From: Thermochromatium tepidum ATCC 43061
GTDB lineage: Bacteria; Pseudomonadota; Gammaproteobacteria; Chromatiales; Chromatiaceae
Length of the DNA stretch: 64,000 nucleotides
Assembly (NCBI RefSeq): GCF_009664085.1
Contig: NZ_CP039268.1
Span: 667,501-731,500 of the forward strand
Direction of reading: 5' to 3'
Shown one piece after another: positions 1 to 9,863 of the stretch. Both the position numbers and the translations under genes were made by a program. How positions within the stretch are numbered: the stretch's first letter is position 1; each line of letters opens with the position of its first letter. The notes under the pieces were generated by a model. That model was not told where the DNA came from and ran no database searches. It saw only the letters and a list, made by a program, of their open reading frames with translations.

Positions 1-333
1 CGATTGTCGATCGATGACTTCGGCACCGGCTATTCCAGCCTGGCCTATCTCAAACGCTTTCCGATCCACAAACTCAAGATCGATCAGTCGTTCGTGCGCG
101 ACATCCCCCACGACGAGAGCGATACCGCCATCGCCACGGCCGTGATCGGTCTAGCCGGTGCGCTCAAGCTGCGCGTGATCGCCGAGGGGGTCGAGAACGA
201 GACCCAGCGTCAGTTTCTGCTCGAAGCCGGGTGTCACGAGTTTCAGGGCTATCTCTGTGCGCCGGCCCTGGATCCGCAGTCTTTTTTGGAGCGGATCATG
301 CAGGTGGGCCTGGCGCCGCCGCCTCCAGATTGA
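1..333 (+). CDS. EAL-domain cyclic-di-GMP phosphodiesterase, C-terminal part (cut by left edge)
   Basis: The window edge cuts this gene; 110 codons are visible and the frame is open to base 1. The visible part is the last half of an EAL domain, which hydrolyses cyclic-di-GMP to pGpG. It carries [22 protein letters not shown] and GCHEFQGYL in the usual order, including the metal-binding Asp pair, the catalytic Lys and the later Glu, so the domain is probably active. The sensor and any GGDEF part lie outside the window, so the input signal is unknown. The stop is 21 nt from the convergent stop of bolA, with no obvious terminator between them. Confidence 0.9.
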   Translation, partial: RLSIDDFGTGYSSLAYLKRFPIHKLKIDQSFVRDIPHDESDTAIATAVIGLAGALKLRVIAEGVENETQRQFLLEAGCHEFQGYLCAPALDPQSFLERIMQVGLAPPPPD

Positions 334-354
334 AGGGGCCGCACCTGCGCGTAT

Positions 355-675
355 TCAGAGGCCGCTGTCCCGACCGCCGCCCAGACAAGGGGGGGATGCG
401 GGCGCGCCGCCCTTGGCCTGCCATTCCTCTGGCGTCCAGGTGTGCATGGTCAGGGCATGCAGGCCCTGGTTGAACTCATCGGCAAGCAACGCGTTGAGCC
501 GGCGATGGCGTTCGATCAGCGGCAGCTTCTCGAAGCTCGCGCTCACGACCAGGAGCTTGAAATGGGACTCGGAGCCCTTAGGGACGGCGTGCATATAGCT
601 CTCATCGACCACGTCCAGATACAGGGGCCTCAGGGCCTCTTGGATCCGGCTCTCGATACGCTGCTTACGGCTCAT
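355..675 (-). CDS. bolA: BolA family protein
   Basis: 106 residues, the normal BolA length. Family features visible are an N-terminal helix (RIQEAL), the segment VVDESYMHAVPKGSESHF followed by a beta strand, the helix ERHRRLNALLADEF and the conserved strand-turn HALTMHTWTPEEW. BolA proteins bind DNA and pair with monothiol glutaredoxins around a [2Fe-2S] cluster; they act in stress morphology and iron-sulfur handling. The C-terminal tail (SPPCLGGGRDSGL) resembles the tail of classical BolA. It is the last gene of a probable three-gene minus-strand run, 42 nt after the AAA-like gene. Identity is secure from the overall pattern; the role in this organism is inferred. Confidence 0.93.
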   Translation of the reverse strand: MSRKQRIESRIQEALRPLYLDVVDESYMHAVPKGSESHFKLLVVSASFEKLPLIERHRRLNALLADEFNQGLHALTMHTWTPEEWQAKGGAPASPPCLGGGRDSGL

Positions 676-717
676 GATGGCGGGATCTCCGTGTGGTGGA
701 AGCGGTTCGCGCTTTGG

Positions 718-1599
718 TCAGCGTTGTTCTTGGTTTGGATCTGGGCGATCGTCTGAAAGCTCGATGTGCTCGGCGATGAGCCAGTGTTGCGTGGCCTCCA
801 AGATCTGATCCTGGAGCCCTCGGAGACGCGGATCGCCCAACGCCTCGCGCTCGATCGCTTCCAGACGTCCGTAGAGACTCAGGCGCAGATGCTCGACGGT
901 GCGTACATGGCGCCTGATGTCATCGAGCAAGCGCGTGAATTCGCGGCGTGTCGGCGCGACCTGGAGCGCCTCGAACAACTGGGTCAGGGCGTCGAAGACG
1001 GGTTGTGCCTCCGGACCCAGACCAAAGTCAACCGGATGATAAACCAGTTGACGCTCGGACTGGCGACCGATCCAGAGCCGAAAGCTCTCCTGGCGCAAGG
1101 CGTGATAGAGCGGTTGCTCCGAGATCAGGATGATCAAGAGCCGATTGGGATTGGCGAAATAGGATCCACCCCGCACCTCCCACAGGCCGTCCTTGATCAG
1201 ACGGTAGAGACGCATGTGCTCGCGAAAGTCGGCGGCCTGGAGCTGGTCGAGGATCAGCGCGGTCGGATCACCCTCGCTCTGGGCGCAGGCCTCGGTGACG
1301 ATACGGTCGAAGGGCTCGATCGGCGGCTCTTCGCGTCCGAGTTCATCGCGGCTCGGCGGCAGGATCACGTCCGGCAAGGGCGGATGGGTGTCGGTGAAGT
1401 CGTGATAGAGGATGTGGCTGAACTCGAGCGCTCGGGCCAGCGCCTGGGCAAAGGCGGTCTTGCGCCGCTCGCCGTCGCCCTCGATGTTGAGTGTGCGGAT
1501 GCCGTTGGTTGGGGTGTCAAGCAGACAGCACACCTGGAAGTCGTAGTCGTCGTTGGACTCGAACCCGTGCTGGTTCAGTTTTTCGGTGAGGCTTGGCAT
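718..1599 (-). CDS. Degenerate AAA+-like ATPase, unknown function
   Basis: About 293 residues; the start is taken at MPSLTEKL, with an in-frame alternative ATG at 1611. The layout resembles a single AAA+ module, but the key motifs are altered. A P-loop-like GDGERRKT (residues 41-48) has Arg where the second Gly belongs. The Walker B-like strand reads ALILDQ, with Gln for the catalytic Glu. A sensor-1-like strand (NRLLIILISE) follows. A helical C-terminal half (LTQLFEAL, LLDDIRRHVRTVEHLRLSLYGRLEAIE) could be the lid or a coiled coil. It may bind nucleotide without hydrolysing it efficiently. It lies between an ankyrin lipoprotein gene and bolA on the same strand. I do not recognise a characterised family; the AAA+ relation is an inference from motif order. 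Confidence 0.7.
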   Translation of the reverse strand: MPSLTEKLNQHGFESNDDYDFQVCCLLDTPTNGIRTLNIEGDGERRKTAFAQALARALEFSHILYHDFTDTHPPLPDVILPPSRDELGREEPPIEPFDRIVTEACAQSEGDPTALILDQLQAADFREHMRLYRLIKDGLWEVRGGSYFANPNRLLIILISEQPLYHALRQESFRLWIGRQSERQLVYHPVDFGLGPEAQPVFDALTQLFEALQVAPTRREFTRLLDDIRRHVRTVEHLRLSLYGRLEAIEREALGDPRLRGLQDQILEATQHWLIAEHIELSDDRPDPNQEQR

Positions 1600-1660
1600 G
1601 GGGCCAAGCATACTCGCGACCGCGCTTCAACCCAAGCGGTTGCGCGGCTGGACGAGCGGG

Positions 1661-2233
1661 TCAGCGCAGCAGGGCCAGGATCTCGTCGTATCCACCCTCG
1701 CGCGCCCAGTCGGCGGCGGTCTTGCCGTCGAAGTCCTTGAGTGTGCGGTCGGCGTTGTGTTCGAGCAGGACCTTGACGCTGGCGACATGGCCTTGCTTGG
1801 CGGCCCAGATCAGGGCCGTCCAGCCCCGGGTCGCCTCTTGATGGTCGATCCTGGCGCCGTGTTCGAGCAGACGCTCGACGATGGCGGCATGGTTGTTCGA
1901 GGCCGCGAGCATCATGGCCGTATAGCCGCCCGCGTCCTGGGCATCGACCTGGGCGCCGGCCTGGAGCAGACGCTCGACGATGGCGGCATGGCCATTGAGC
2001 GCGGCCTTCATGAGCGGCGTCCAGTCGCAACTGTCGCGGACATCGGGCTGACGGTTCCGCGCCAGAAGCTGCTCGACGGCGCTCAGGTCGCCCTGTTCGG
2101 CGGACTCGATCAGGGCCATGCCCGGCCCCTCGGGTGCCAGGGCGGTACTTGAATCCGAGCCGGAACCGGACTGCCCGCATCCAGCCAGCAGTGACAGGAG
2201 AATGACGAAGAGGGGTGCATGGGGTCTGTTCAT
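1661..2233 (-). CDS. Ankyrin-repeat lipoprotein
   Basis: 190 residues. The N-terminus is a lipoprotein signal peptide (hydrophobic FVILLSLLAGC, lipobox LLAGC, Cys about residue 19), so the mature protein should be a lipid-anchored envelope protein. After a Ser/Gly linker come four to five ankyrin repeats (DWTPLMKAALNGHAAIVERL, GGYTAMMLAASNNHAAIVER, GWTALIWAAKQGHVASVKVL, GKTAADWAREGG). Ankyrin repeats bind other proteins; no catalytic part is present. It would be the first gene of a minus-strand run with the AAA-like gene and bolA. The start ATG directly precedes a Lys/Arg-poor but typical n-region (MNRPHAP). Confidence 0.92.
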   Translation of the reverse strand: MNRPHAPLFVILLSLLAGCGQSGSGSDSSTALAPEGPGMALIESAEQGDLSAVEQLLARNRQPDVRDSCDWTPLMKAALNGHAAIVERLLQAGAQVDAQDAGGYTAMMLAASNNHAAIVERLLEHGARIDHQEATRGWTALIWAAKQGHVASVKVLLEHNADRTLKDFDGKTAADWAREGGYDEILALLR

Positions 2234-2387
2234 GGCGGCGCATTCTCATCCCCCGGGTCCGGTCGGCCAATGACAATGCGCAGTCGATCGGCTCGCCGAG
2301 TGCGTACAGTCGATCCGTCTGTTGATCGTCAGCCATTCGGATTCGACCCTGTTATGGTAGGCTCCCTGGCGCATTGTTACGGCCACC

Positions 2388-2412
2388 GCCGACGCCTCCT
2401 GAGTGCGTCGGC
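2388..2412 (+). promoter_or_regulatory. Perfect 8-bp stem-loop in the leader of the ABC exporter genes
   Basis: GCCGACGC (2388-2395) and GCGTCGGC (2405-2412) are exact complements around a 9-nt loop. The element is 35 nt before the exporter ATPase start. No U-run follows, so it is not a classical terminator; it could be an mRNA leader structure or an operator. Confidence 0.4.
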
Positions 2413-2447
2413 TCTGTTGGTCTGAGCCGAACGCCAAAGCAACCTTT

Positions 2448-3341
2448 ATGGAAACTATTCAACCCCTGATCGAAGCCCGCCATCTGGTTCGTCTCTACCC
2501 CGGTGGTGTGCGTGCGGTCGCCGGCATCAGTTTTCAGGTTGCGCCCGGGGAGTGTTTTGGACTGCTCGGGCCCAATGGGGCAGGTAAGACCACCACCTTC
2601 GAGATGCTTGAAGGGCTCCAGACCCCGACCTCAGGGCAGGTCCTGTTTAAGGGTCAGCCGCTAGGGCGCACCTACCGGGAGTCGATCGGTATCCAGTTCC
2701 AGACCACGGCGCTCCAGGACTTCCAGACCGTCGCCGAGTCGCTGACCATGTTCGCCAGCCTCTATCGGCGCCGCGCCGATCGCGACGAGCTCATCCGGCT
2801 TTGTCATCTGGGCGATATCCTCGATCGCGATACCCGCACGCTCTCCGGTGGTCAGCGCCAGCGACTCTTGCTGGCCATCGCCCTGGTCAATGATCCCGAA
2901 CTGCTCTTCCTCGATGAGCCGACCACCGGACTTGATCCGCAGTCACGACGCAACTTCTGGGGCCTGATCGAGCAGGTCCGTCGCCGCGGCACCACGGTGC
3001 TGATCACGACCCATTACATGGAAGAGGCGGAGCGTCTGTGCGACCGGATCGCTATCGTCGATCAGGGGCGGATCGTCGTCGAGGGACGTCCCCAGGACCT
3101 GATCCGCGATCAGTTTCCGGCCCATCTGATCAGACTTCCGGAGTCGGCCTGGCCGGACGCTGTGCCCCTGCCGCCTGAGGCATTGGTACAAAACGGCGAG
3201 ATCGAGCTGCCGACCGCGGAGGTCGCACCCCAGATCGAGGCGCTGGAGCGTATCGGCGCCGATCTGAGCGCCCTGCGCCTGGCCACACCCAATCTAGAAG
3301 ACCTCTTCCTCAAGCTCACCGGACACGCCCTCAGGAACTGA
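2448..3341 (+). CDS. ABC-2 type exporter, ATP-binding protein
   Basis: 297 residues from the ATG at 2448 (METIQPL). It has Walker A GPNGAGKT, a Q-loop (IQFQTT), the signature LSGGQRQR, Walker B LLFLDEPT, a D-loop with TGLDPQ and the switch His in TTHYMEEAE. The C-terminal extension ends in LEDLFLKLTG, typical of ATPases that power ABC-2 exporters of the drug/polysaccharide/NatA class. The permease follows after 3 nt, so the two form an operon. The substrate cannot be told from sequence. The Q-loop is followed by TALQDFQTVAESL, common in the CcmA/NodI-like branch. Confidence 0.95.
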   Translation: METIQPLIEARHLVRLYPGGVRAVAGISFQVAPGECFGLLGPNGAGKTTTFEMLEGLQTPTSGQVLFKGQPLGRTYRESIGIQFQTTALQDFQTVAESLTMFASLYRRRADRDELIRLCHLGDILDRDTRTLSGGQRQRLLLAIALVNDPELLFLDEPTTGLDPQSRRNFWGLIEQVRRRGTTVLITTHYMEEAERLCDRIAIVDQGRIVVEGRPQDLIRDQFPAHLIRLPESAWPDAVPLPPEALVQNGEIELPTAEVAPQIEALERIGADLSALRLATPNLEDLFLKLTGHALRN

Positions 3342-3344
3342 CCC

Positions 3345-4406
3345 ATGTGGAGACGTATCCTCGCCATCCTGGTCGCACGCAACCGGGAGTTTTATCGCGA
3401 CCGCGCCGGTCTGGGCTGGAACCTCCTGATGCCGCTGCTCATGGTGTTGGCCTTTGCCTTCATCTTTCCGGACCAACAGACCGCCCTGCTCAAGATCGGG
3501 GTGCTGACGCCGGACGATACCCTGAGCGGGGTCGAGTCCCCGATGCTCGATCTGAAGGCCGTGACCTTTGTCACGGTGTCTAGCGCGGAGCAGGCCTCGG
3601 CCATCGTCAAGGTCGAGCGTCATCAGCTGGATCTGTTGTTCGATCCGAATCCGGGCGCGCCGCATTACTGGGTCAACTCCGACTCGGCGCGGGGCGCCCT
3701 GGCCGAGCGGTTGCTGCTCACTGCCGGGTGCGCGCCAGCTGGGTCCGCGACCGGCGCAGGTCCACAGGCGTCCAACCCACCCCAGCGCCAGGCCCTGAGC
3801 GGCGCGGCACTGCGCTATGTCGATTGGGTGTTGCCGGGGGTGCTGGCGATGAACGTCCTGTTCTCCAGCCTCTGGGGTGTGGGCTGGGTGATCGTGCGCT
3901 ATCGCAAGAACGGCGTGCTGCGCCGCCTCAGGGCCACACCCCTGAGCGCCTGGGAGTTTCTGACCGCCCAGGTGCTGTCGCGGCTGCTGGTCGTGTTAGG
4001 CGCCAATGCCATCGTCTATCTCGCGGTTGAGTGGCTGCTGGAGGTGCCGATGCGCGGCTCCGCTGTGACCCTGGCCCTGGTCTATGTCGCCGGGGCACTG
4101 TGTCTGATCAGCCTGGGTCTGATCGTTGCCGCGCGTCTGCGCTCCGAGGAACTGGCCGATGGTCTGCTCAATCTGCTGTCCTGGCCGATGCTGCTGCTGT
4201 CGGGGGTGTGGTTCTCGCTGGAGGGTACCAGTCCCTGGGCGCAGTGGGTCGCGCAGGCCTCGCCCCTGACCCATCTGGTCGCGGCGGCGCGCGCCGTGAT
4301 GCTCGATGGGGCAGGGTTGGTCGAGGTCTTGCCGGAGATCGGCGTGCTGCTGGCGCTGGCGGCCGCCTTCCTGGCCCTGGCGACCTGGATGTTTCGCTGG
4401 GAGTGA
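3345..4406 (+). CDS. ABC-2 type exporter, permease
   Basis: 353 residues. There is one N-terminal membrane helix (LLMPLLMVLAFAFIF), then a periplasmic segment of about 150 residues, then five C-terminal helices (VLPGVLAMNVLFSSLWGVGW to LPEIGVLLALAAAFLALATW), the layout of the YhhJ/YadH-like ABC-2 permeases. The segment AGSATGAGPQASNPPQRQ in the periplasmic part looks like a flexible insert. The cytosolic signature RYRKNGVLRRLRATPLSAWEF matches the coupling region of this family. It begins 3 nt after the ATPase and should form a 2+2 exporter with it; cargo unknown. Confidence 0.93.
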   Translation: MWRRILAILVARNREFYRDRAGLGWNLLMPLLMVLAFAFIFPDQQTALLKIGVLTPDDTLSGVESPMLDLKAVTFVTVSSAEQASAIVKVERHQLDLLFDPNPGAPHYWVNSDSARGALAERLLLTAGCAPAGSATGAGPQASNPPQRQALSGAALRYVDWVLPGVLAMNVLFSSLWGVGWVIVRYRKNGVLRRLRATPLSAWEFLTAQVLSRLLVVLGANAIVYLAVEWLLEVPMRGSAVTLALVYVAGALCLISLGLIVAARLRSEELADGLLNLLSWPMLLLSGVWFSLEGTSPWAQWVAQASPLTHLVAAARAVMLDGAGLVEVLPEIGVLLALAAAFLALATWMFRWE

Positions 4407-4481
4407 TCCTGGTCCGCCCACACCTGAAACAGAGACGACTCGTCTCAACTGTGTGCGTGGCCAGGAGGGCGGCCTTCCTCG

Positions 4482-7163
4482 TCAGCCAAGCCTCACCGGA
4501 TTTCCGAACAGTCGATTGCGCACCGCCTTGCGGATGAGATCCGCCGGGACGATGAGGATCGCCAGCGCCAGTACCTTGATCCATTCGTCCGGCGACAGCC
4601 CTACGGTGCGCAGGATCTCGCCGCCGAAGGTGATGAAGAACACCTGGATCGCCATGATCGAGGGGATGATGATCGAAAACAGCCGGTTGTCGAGCAGATG
4701 CTCGGCCAGGTTCAGACCCTGGGTGCGGGCGTTGAAGGTATTGAACACCTGGATGAAGACGAAGAAGGCAAAAAACGCCGTCAGGAACTTGGCCTCGGCC
4801 TCGGGCGTGCCGGCGGCATGGCCACCATCGAACCAGTCCCGGGTCAGATCGCTGGTCAAAAACAGGATGCTGAGGGCGGCGATCAACCCGCCGTTGATCA
4901 GGATCGATGACCACATATCGGCATTGATCAGGGGTGCGTCGCGCCGGATCGGCGGCTCGCGCATGTAGCGTTCGAGCGCCGCCTCACCGGCGAAGGCCAG
5001 CCCTGCCAGGGTGTCCATGATGATGTTGAGCCACAGCAGTTGGGTCATGGTCAGCGGCAGGTCGAAGCCGAAGAACTGCCCCAAAAACACCACCAGGATC
5101 GCCGAGATGTTCACCGTGAGCTGGAACACCAAGAACTTGCGGATCGACTTGAACAGGGTGCGTCCATAGAGCACGGCCTTGGTCAGGGACGAGAAATTGT
5201 CGTCGAGGATGACGATGTCGCCTGCTTCCTTGGTCATCTCGGTGCCGCTGCCCATCGCAAAGCCCACGTCGGCATTCTTGACCGCCGGGGCGTCGTTGAC
5301 CCCATCGCCGGTCATGCCGACCACCAGGTTCAACGCCTTGGCCAGCTTAACCAGCCGACTCTTATCGGTCGGGAAGGCGCGCGCGACCACAGCGAGGTGC
5401 GGCAGGATCCGCTTGACCTCCTCGTCAGAGAGTGCAGCAAGCTCAGACGAGGTCATGACGATGGCCTGCGGGTCGTCCTCCAGCAGACCCACGTCCTTGG
5501 CGATCGCCTGGGCCGTCTCCTTGGCATCGCCCGTGATCATGACCACCTGGATACCGGCCTGCTTGGCGACCTTGACCGAGGGATAGGAGGTCGGACGCAG
5601 CTCGTCGCGCATCCCGAACACGCCGACCAGGGTCAGCGACTCGGGCAAGGCATTGGTCTCGGGGTCGATCGGCGTCGCGGTGACGGCGACCGCGAGCAGC
5701 CGCATGGCGCGCGCCGAGAGTTCGTCCATCGCGGCCTGGAGGGGGGCCAAATCGCTCAGTTCATGGACCTTGCCCTCGCCGTCGAGCCGGTGCGTGCAGT
5801 TCCTAAACACCACCTCGGGCGCGCCCTTGACCAGGGTGAGCTCCTGCTCGGCCTTCACCTGGGTGGCCGAGAACTTGCGGCTGCTATTGAAGGGGATGTG
5901 ATCGACCACCTCCGCCCCCTCCTGGGCCAGATAGGGCGTGACGAAGCGCAACAGTGCCTGTTCGGTGCGATCGGCACCGACCAGCTTGGGTGCACTGGGG
6001 TCGCTGGCATCGATGACGGCACTGGTGTTGTTGCGCAGCGCAAAGCCAACCGTGTCGCGTAGGGCCTGGGGAATGGCCTCCAGCGACTCGAAACGCTCGC
6101 CGTCCCCGCTCAGGAAGGCGCTTACCGCGAGCTTGCCCTGGGTCAGGGTGCCGGTCTTGTCGGTGAACAACAGGTTGAGGCTGCCGGCGGTCTCGATGCC
6201 GAGTAGCTTGCGCACCAGGACCTTTTCACTGAGCAGCTTTTTCATATTGATGGCGAGCACCATGGCGATCATCATCGGCAGACCCTCGGGCACCGCGACC
6301 ACGATGACGATGATGGCCAGGATGGCTGCGGTGACGACGTCCTTGACGATGGCCCCGCTCGGCTGCACCCAGTAGCCCTCCAAGCCGCCACCTTGCAGGA
6401 AGATGGTGTTGAACATGAAGGCGACGAAGATGAACGTGGCGCCGACATAGCCGAAGGTGGCGATATGGCCGCCGAGCACCGTGAGCTTGTGCTGGAGCGG
6501 CGAGAGCCGGTCCTCGGCCGAGAGCAGCTCCTTCATGGTCTGACCATAGCGGGTCCGATCGCCCACGGCCGTGGCGCGCATCACGCACTCGCCATCGATC
6601 AGCAGCCCGGCGCGCCACAGACGATGCCCCTCGGGTGCGGTCTCGTCGTTGGTCCCGGCTGGCAGTTGGTGTTTCTTGACGGGCTCGGACTCACCGGTCA
6701 GCGCCGCCTCATCGACCTCGGCATGGCCGGCGATCACCACACCATCGGTCGGCACGGTGTCGCCGGGCTGAAGCAGGATATGATCGCCAACCACCAGGTC
6801 ATTGATCGGGATCTCGGTCAGATGGCCGTTGCGAAACACCTTGACCTGGATCAGCGAGGCCTCCTCCAGCAGACGTTGAAAGGATTGTTCGTTGCTGTAC
6901 TCCGACCAGGTGGCCACAACGGTGGCGATGACCACCGCGAAGGCGATGCCCACACTCTCGTACCACTTGGCATAACCGAGGAAGGTCAAAAGCACTGTGA
7001 TCGCGAGCGCCACGATCAGGATGACGATGATCGGGTCCCTGAGGTTGTCGAGCAGCTTGTCCCAGAAGGTCTCGACCTTCTGGGCGGCAACGGCATTGGA
7101 TCCATGTTGGGCGCGTGATCGCTCGACCTCTTGGTCGGTCAGTCCCGGATAGTTGAACTTCAT
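4482..7163 (-). CDS. Calcium-translocating P-type ATPase (P2B/PMCA-like)
   Basis: 893 residues, full length for a P2-type pump. It has a cation-ATPase N-terminal domain, the actuator TGES at 156-159, the M4 ion-site motif VPEGLP (291-296), the phosphorylation motif DKTGT (Asp335), the nucleotide-domain KGAPE, the hinge GDGVNDAPA and a C-terminal cation-ATPase domain with four further membrane helices. PEGLP in M4 and the overall arrangement fit Ca2+ export from the cytosol. The M5/M6 residues that would separate Ca2+ from Mn2+ or Na+ specificity were not resolved here. It is divergent from lon, with 126 nt between the starts. Confidence 0.93.
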   Translation of the reverse strand: MKFNYPGLTDQEVERSRAQHGSNAVAAQKVETFWDKLLDNLRDPIIVILIVALAITVLLTFLGYAKWYESVGIAFAVVIATVVATWSEYSNEQSFQRLLEEASLIQVKVFRNGHLTEIPINDLVVGDHILLQPGDTVPTDGVVIAGHAEVDEAALTGESEPVKKHQLPAGTNDETAPEGHRLWRAGLLIDGECVMRATAVGDRTRYGQTMKELLSAEDRLSPLQHKLTVLGGHIATFGYVGATFIFVAFMFNTIFLQGGGLEGYWVQPSGAIVKDVVTAAILAIIVIVVAVPEGLPMMIAMVLAINMKKLLSEKVLVRKLLGIETAGSLNLLFTDKTGTLTQGKLAVSAFLSGDGERFESLEAIPQALRDTVGFALRNNTSAVIDASDPSAPKLVGADRTEQALLRFVTPYLAQEGAEVVDHIPFNSSRKFSATQVKAEQELTLVKGAPEVVFRNCTHRLDGEGKVHELSDLAPLQAAMDELSARAMRLLAVAVTATPIDPETNALPESLTLVGVFGMRDELRPTSYPSVKVAKQAGIQVVMITGDAKETAQAIAKDVGLLEDDPQAIVMTSSELAALSDEEVKRILPHLAVVARAFPTDKSRLVKLAKALNLVVGMTGDGVNDAPAVKNADVGFAMGSGTEMTKEAGDIVILDDNFSSLTKAVLYGRTLFKSIRKFLVFQLTVNISAILVVFLGQFFGFDLPLTMTQLLWLNIIMDTLAGLAFAGEAALERYMREPPIRRDAPLINADMWSSILINGGLIAALSILFLTSDLTRDWFDGGHAAGTPEAEAKFLTAFFAFFVFIQVFNTFNARTQGLNLAEHLLDNRLFSIIIPSIMAIQVFFITFGGEILRTVGLSPDEWIKVLALAILIVPADLIRKAVRNRLFGNPVRLG

Positions 7164-7289
7164 GGCACGAAGATCTCCATCGGCAGAGTGGTCATTCAGG
7201 GGCGACTATCTTACTGCCGCTTGCAAATCAACGGTGAAAACCTGAAATTGACCACTCTTAGATGTGGTATTTCGAGCGAGGACGACAGC

Positions 7290-9722
7290 ATGTCGGATGA
7301 GGATCAGGTGACGAATGCGGAGCACGACAGGATCCCGGAGTCGGGTGCCAGGCAGGGACAGGCGACGGACGATGGGCCGACCCAGATCCAGTTGGCACGC
7401 GCCAACGACGTGCTGCCCGGCGAGATCTATCTGCTCCCTGTCGCCTCGCGGCCCTTCTTCCCTGGTCAGGCGGTGCCGCTCATGATGGCGGCCGAGCCCT
7501 GGGTGCCGACCCTGAGGGCGGTGACCGAGACCGAACATAAAATCCTCGGCGTGGTCCTGGTCGACAGTGAGACCTCCGAGGAGGCGACCAGGGAAAATTT
7601 TAGAGCGATCGGCACCGCCTGCCGGGTCCATCGTATCCATCAACAGGACGGGCATCTGCAGGTGCTGGTCGAGTGTCTGCAACGCTTCAGGATCGAGGAC
7701 TGGGTTCACCCCGAGACCCCGTTTCGCGCCCGGGTGACCTATCTGCCCGAACCTGCAGGTCCACCCAATAGCGAGGTCAAGGCCTATGCGATGGCGGTCA
7801 TCAATACCATCAAGGAGCTCCTGCCGCTCAATCCGCTCTATGTCGAGGAGCTGCGCATGTTCCTCGACCGCTTCGGGCCCGATGACCCCTCGCATCTGGC
7901 CGATTTCGCGGCCAGCCTCACCACCTCGACCAAGGATCAGCTCCAGGAGGTTTTAGAGAGCGTGCCGCTCCTACCGCGCATGGAGAAGGTCCTGGTGCTG
8001 CTCAACAACGAGCTCGAGTTGGCGCGCGCCCAGCAGAAGATCCGGCGCACGGTCGAGGAACGGATGCAGAAACAGCAGCGCGAGTTCTTCCTGCGCGAGC
8101 AGCTCAAGGCGATCCAAAAGGAACTCGGGATCGCCAAGGACGACCGCACTGCCGAGATCGACAAGTTCCGCGAACGGCTCGAAAAACTCACCCTGACCGA
8201 GCAGGCCCAGAAGCGCGTCGAAGAAGAGCTCAACAAGCTCGGGATGCTGGAGACCGGCTCGCCCGAATATGCGGTCACCCGCAACTATCTGGACTGGATC
8301 ACCCTGCTGCCCTGGAGCAAGTATTCAGAAGACATCCTCGATCTCAAGCGTGCACGGCGTATCCTCGATCGCGATCACTATGGTCTGGAGGACGTCAAGG
8401 AACGCATCCTCGAGTTTCTGGCCGTCGGCATCCACAAGGGCGAGATCTCGGGCTCCATCATCCTGCTGATCGGTCCGCCCGGCGTGGGCAAGACCTCGAT
8501 CGGACGCTCGATCGCCGATGCCCTGGGGCGGCGTTTCTATCGCTTTTCGGTCGGCGGCATCCGCGACGAGGCCGAGATCAAGGGCCATCGCCGCACCTAC
8601 ATCGGCGCCATGCCCGGCAAGTTCCTGCAGGCGATGAAGGAGGCCGAGACCGCGAACCCCGTGATCCTGCTCGATGAGATCGACAAGATCGGTGCCTCCT
8701 ATCACGGCGACCCGGCCTCGGCCCTGCTTGAGGTCTTGGACCCCGAGCAGAACAGCGACTTTCTCGACCATTACCTGGATCTGCGCTTTGACCTGTCCAA
8801 GGTGCTGTTCGTCTGCACCGCCAACCAGCTCGACACCATCCCCGGCCCCCTGCTCGACCGCATGGAGGTCATCAAGCTCTCAGGCTACATCGCCGAGGAG
8901 AAGCTCCAGATCGCCAAGAGGTATCTGCTGCCGCGCCAACTCGAGCGCGCCGGTTTGGATCGGCAAGCGGTCAAGATCGATCGCGCGACCCTGCGCGCCC
9001 TGATCGATGGCTATGCCCGTGATGCCGGGGTGCGGCGGCTGGAGAAACAGCTCGGAAAGATCGTGCGCAAGGTTGCGGTCCGGTTGCTCGAGGGCGCGGA
9101 GACGCCGATTCAGATAGGCCAGCAGGACCTCAAGGGGTATCTCGGGCCCCCGGTGTTTCGCGACGAACGCAAGCTCTCGGGGCCAGGGGTGGTCACGGGT
9201 CTGGCCTGGACCGCGCTGGGCGGGGCGACGCTCTCGATTGAGGCCGCGCATACCCATAGCTTTACCCGCGGCTTCAAGCTCACCGGTCAGCTTGGGGATG
9301 TGATGAAGGAATCGGCCGAGATCGCCTACGGCTATGTGGTCAGCCATGCCCAAGACTTTGGGATCGACCCCGAGTTCTTCGAGAAATCCTTCATCCATGT
9401 CCATGTCCCGGCCGGGGCCACGCCCAAGGACGGCCCCTCGGCTGGCATCACCATGGCCTCGGCGCTCTTATCGCTAGCGCGCCGTGAGCCGGTGCGACCC
9501 ATCGCCATGACCGGCGAGATCACACTCACCGGCGAGGTGTTTCCGGTCGGCGGCATCCGCGAAAAGCTCATCGCCGCCCGGCGCGCCGGGATCAAGGAGA
9601 TCATCCTGCCCGCTGACAACCAGGGCGACTTTGAGGAGGTGCCCGAACACGTGCGCAGGGGGCTTGAGGTCCATTTCGCCTCGCGCTTCGATGACGTGCT
9701 GCCCTGGTTGTTCAAACACTGA
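7290..9722 (+). CDS. lon: ATP-dependent protease Lon
   Basis: 810 residues from the ATG at 7290 (MSDEDQ), preceded by a GAGGA box; the frame is open further upstream, but that part is low-complexity leader. An N-terminal substrate-binding LAN domain is followed by a long coiled coil ([20 protein letters not shown]), Walker A GPPGVGKT near residue 394, Walker [11 protein letters not shown], and the Ser-Lys dyad with Ser717 in PKDGPSAG and Lys759 in GGIREKL. Lon degrades misfolded and regulatory proteins in the cytosol. The acidic, Gln-rich first 45 residues before the LAN domain are an extension relative to E. coli Lon. A heat-shock promoter upstream could not be confirmed. Confidence 0.96.
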   Translation: MSDEDQVTNAEHDRIPESGARQGQATDDGPTQIQLARANDVLPGEIYLLPVASRPFFPGQAVPLMMAAEPWVPTLRAVTETEHKILGVVLVDSETSEEATRENFRAIGTACRVHRIHQQDGHLQVLVECLQRFRIEDWVHPETPFRARVTYLPEPAGPPNSEVKAYAMAVINTIKELLPLNPLYVEELRMFLDRFGPDDPSHLADFAASLTTSTKDQLQEVLESVPLLPRMEKVLVLLNNELELARAQQKIRRTVEERMQKQQREFFLREQLKAIQKELGIAKDDRTAEIDKFRERLEKLTLTEQAQKRVEEELNKLGMLETGSPEYAVTRNYLDWITLLPWSKYSEDILDLKRARRILDRDHYGLEDVKERILEFLAVGIHKGEISGSIILLIGPPGVGKTSIGRSIADALGRRFYRFSVGGIRDEAEIKGHRRTYIGAMPGKFLQAMKEAETANPVILLDEIDKIGASYHGDPASALLEVLDPEQNSDFLDHYLDLRFDLSKVLFVCTANQLDTIPGPLLDRMEVIKLSGYIAEEKLQIAKRYLLPRQLERAGLDRQAVKIDRATLRALIDGYARDAGVRRLEKQLGKIVRKVAVRLLEGAETPIQIGQQDLKGYLGPPVFRDERKLSGPGVVTGLAWTALGGATLSIEAAHTHSFTRGFKLTGQLGDVMKESAEIAYGYVVSHAQDFGIDPEFFEKSFIHVHVPAGATPKDGPSAGITMASALLSLARREPVRPIAMTGEITLTGEVFPVGGIREKLIAARRAGIKEIILPADNQGDFEEVPEHVRRGLEVHFASRFDDVLPWLFKH

Positions 9723-9863
9723 AATTCAAGCCGACCCCGCCATGCTGGATCAAGGAATCGCGCGGTACGCCGATACACTCACCATAGAGGTGGATGAGGG
9801 CGTCGGCGACAGAGCCGACTCGACCTCAGATTGAATCATTGGCGACTTGCCGGGAGTCATGTA

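Noticed and set aside
5040-6062. 340-codon plus-strand open frame opposite the P-type ATPase
   Set aside because: It is the antisense of a clearly conserved gene; its His/Gln/Gly-rich composition is what GC-rich antisense frames give.
7164-7289. Sigma-32 promoter of lon
   Set aside because: CTTGCAA and CCTGAAA are present, but no CCCCAT-type -10 box stands at a proper distance.
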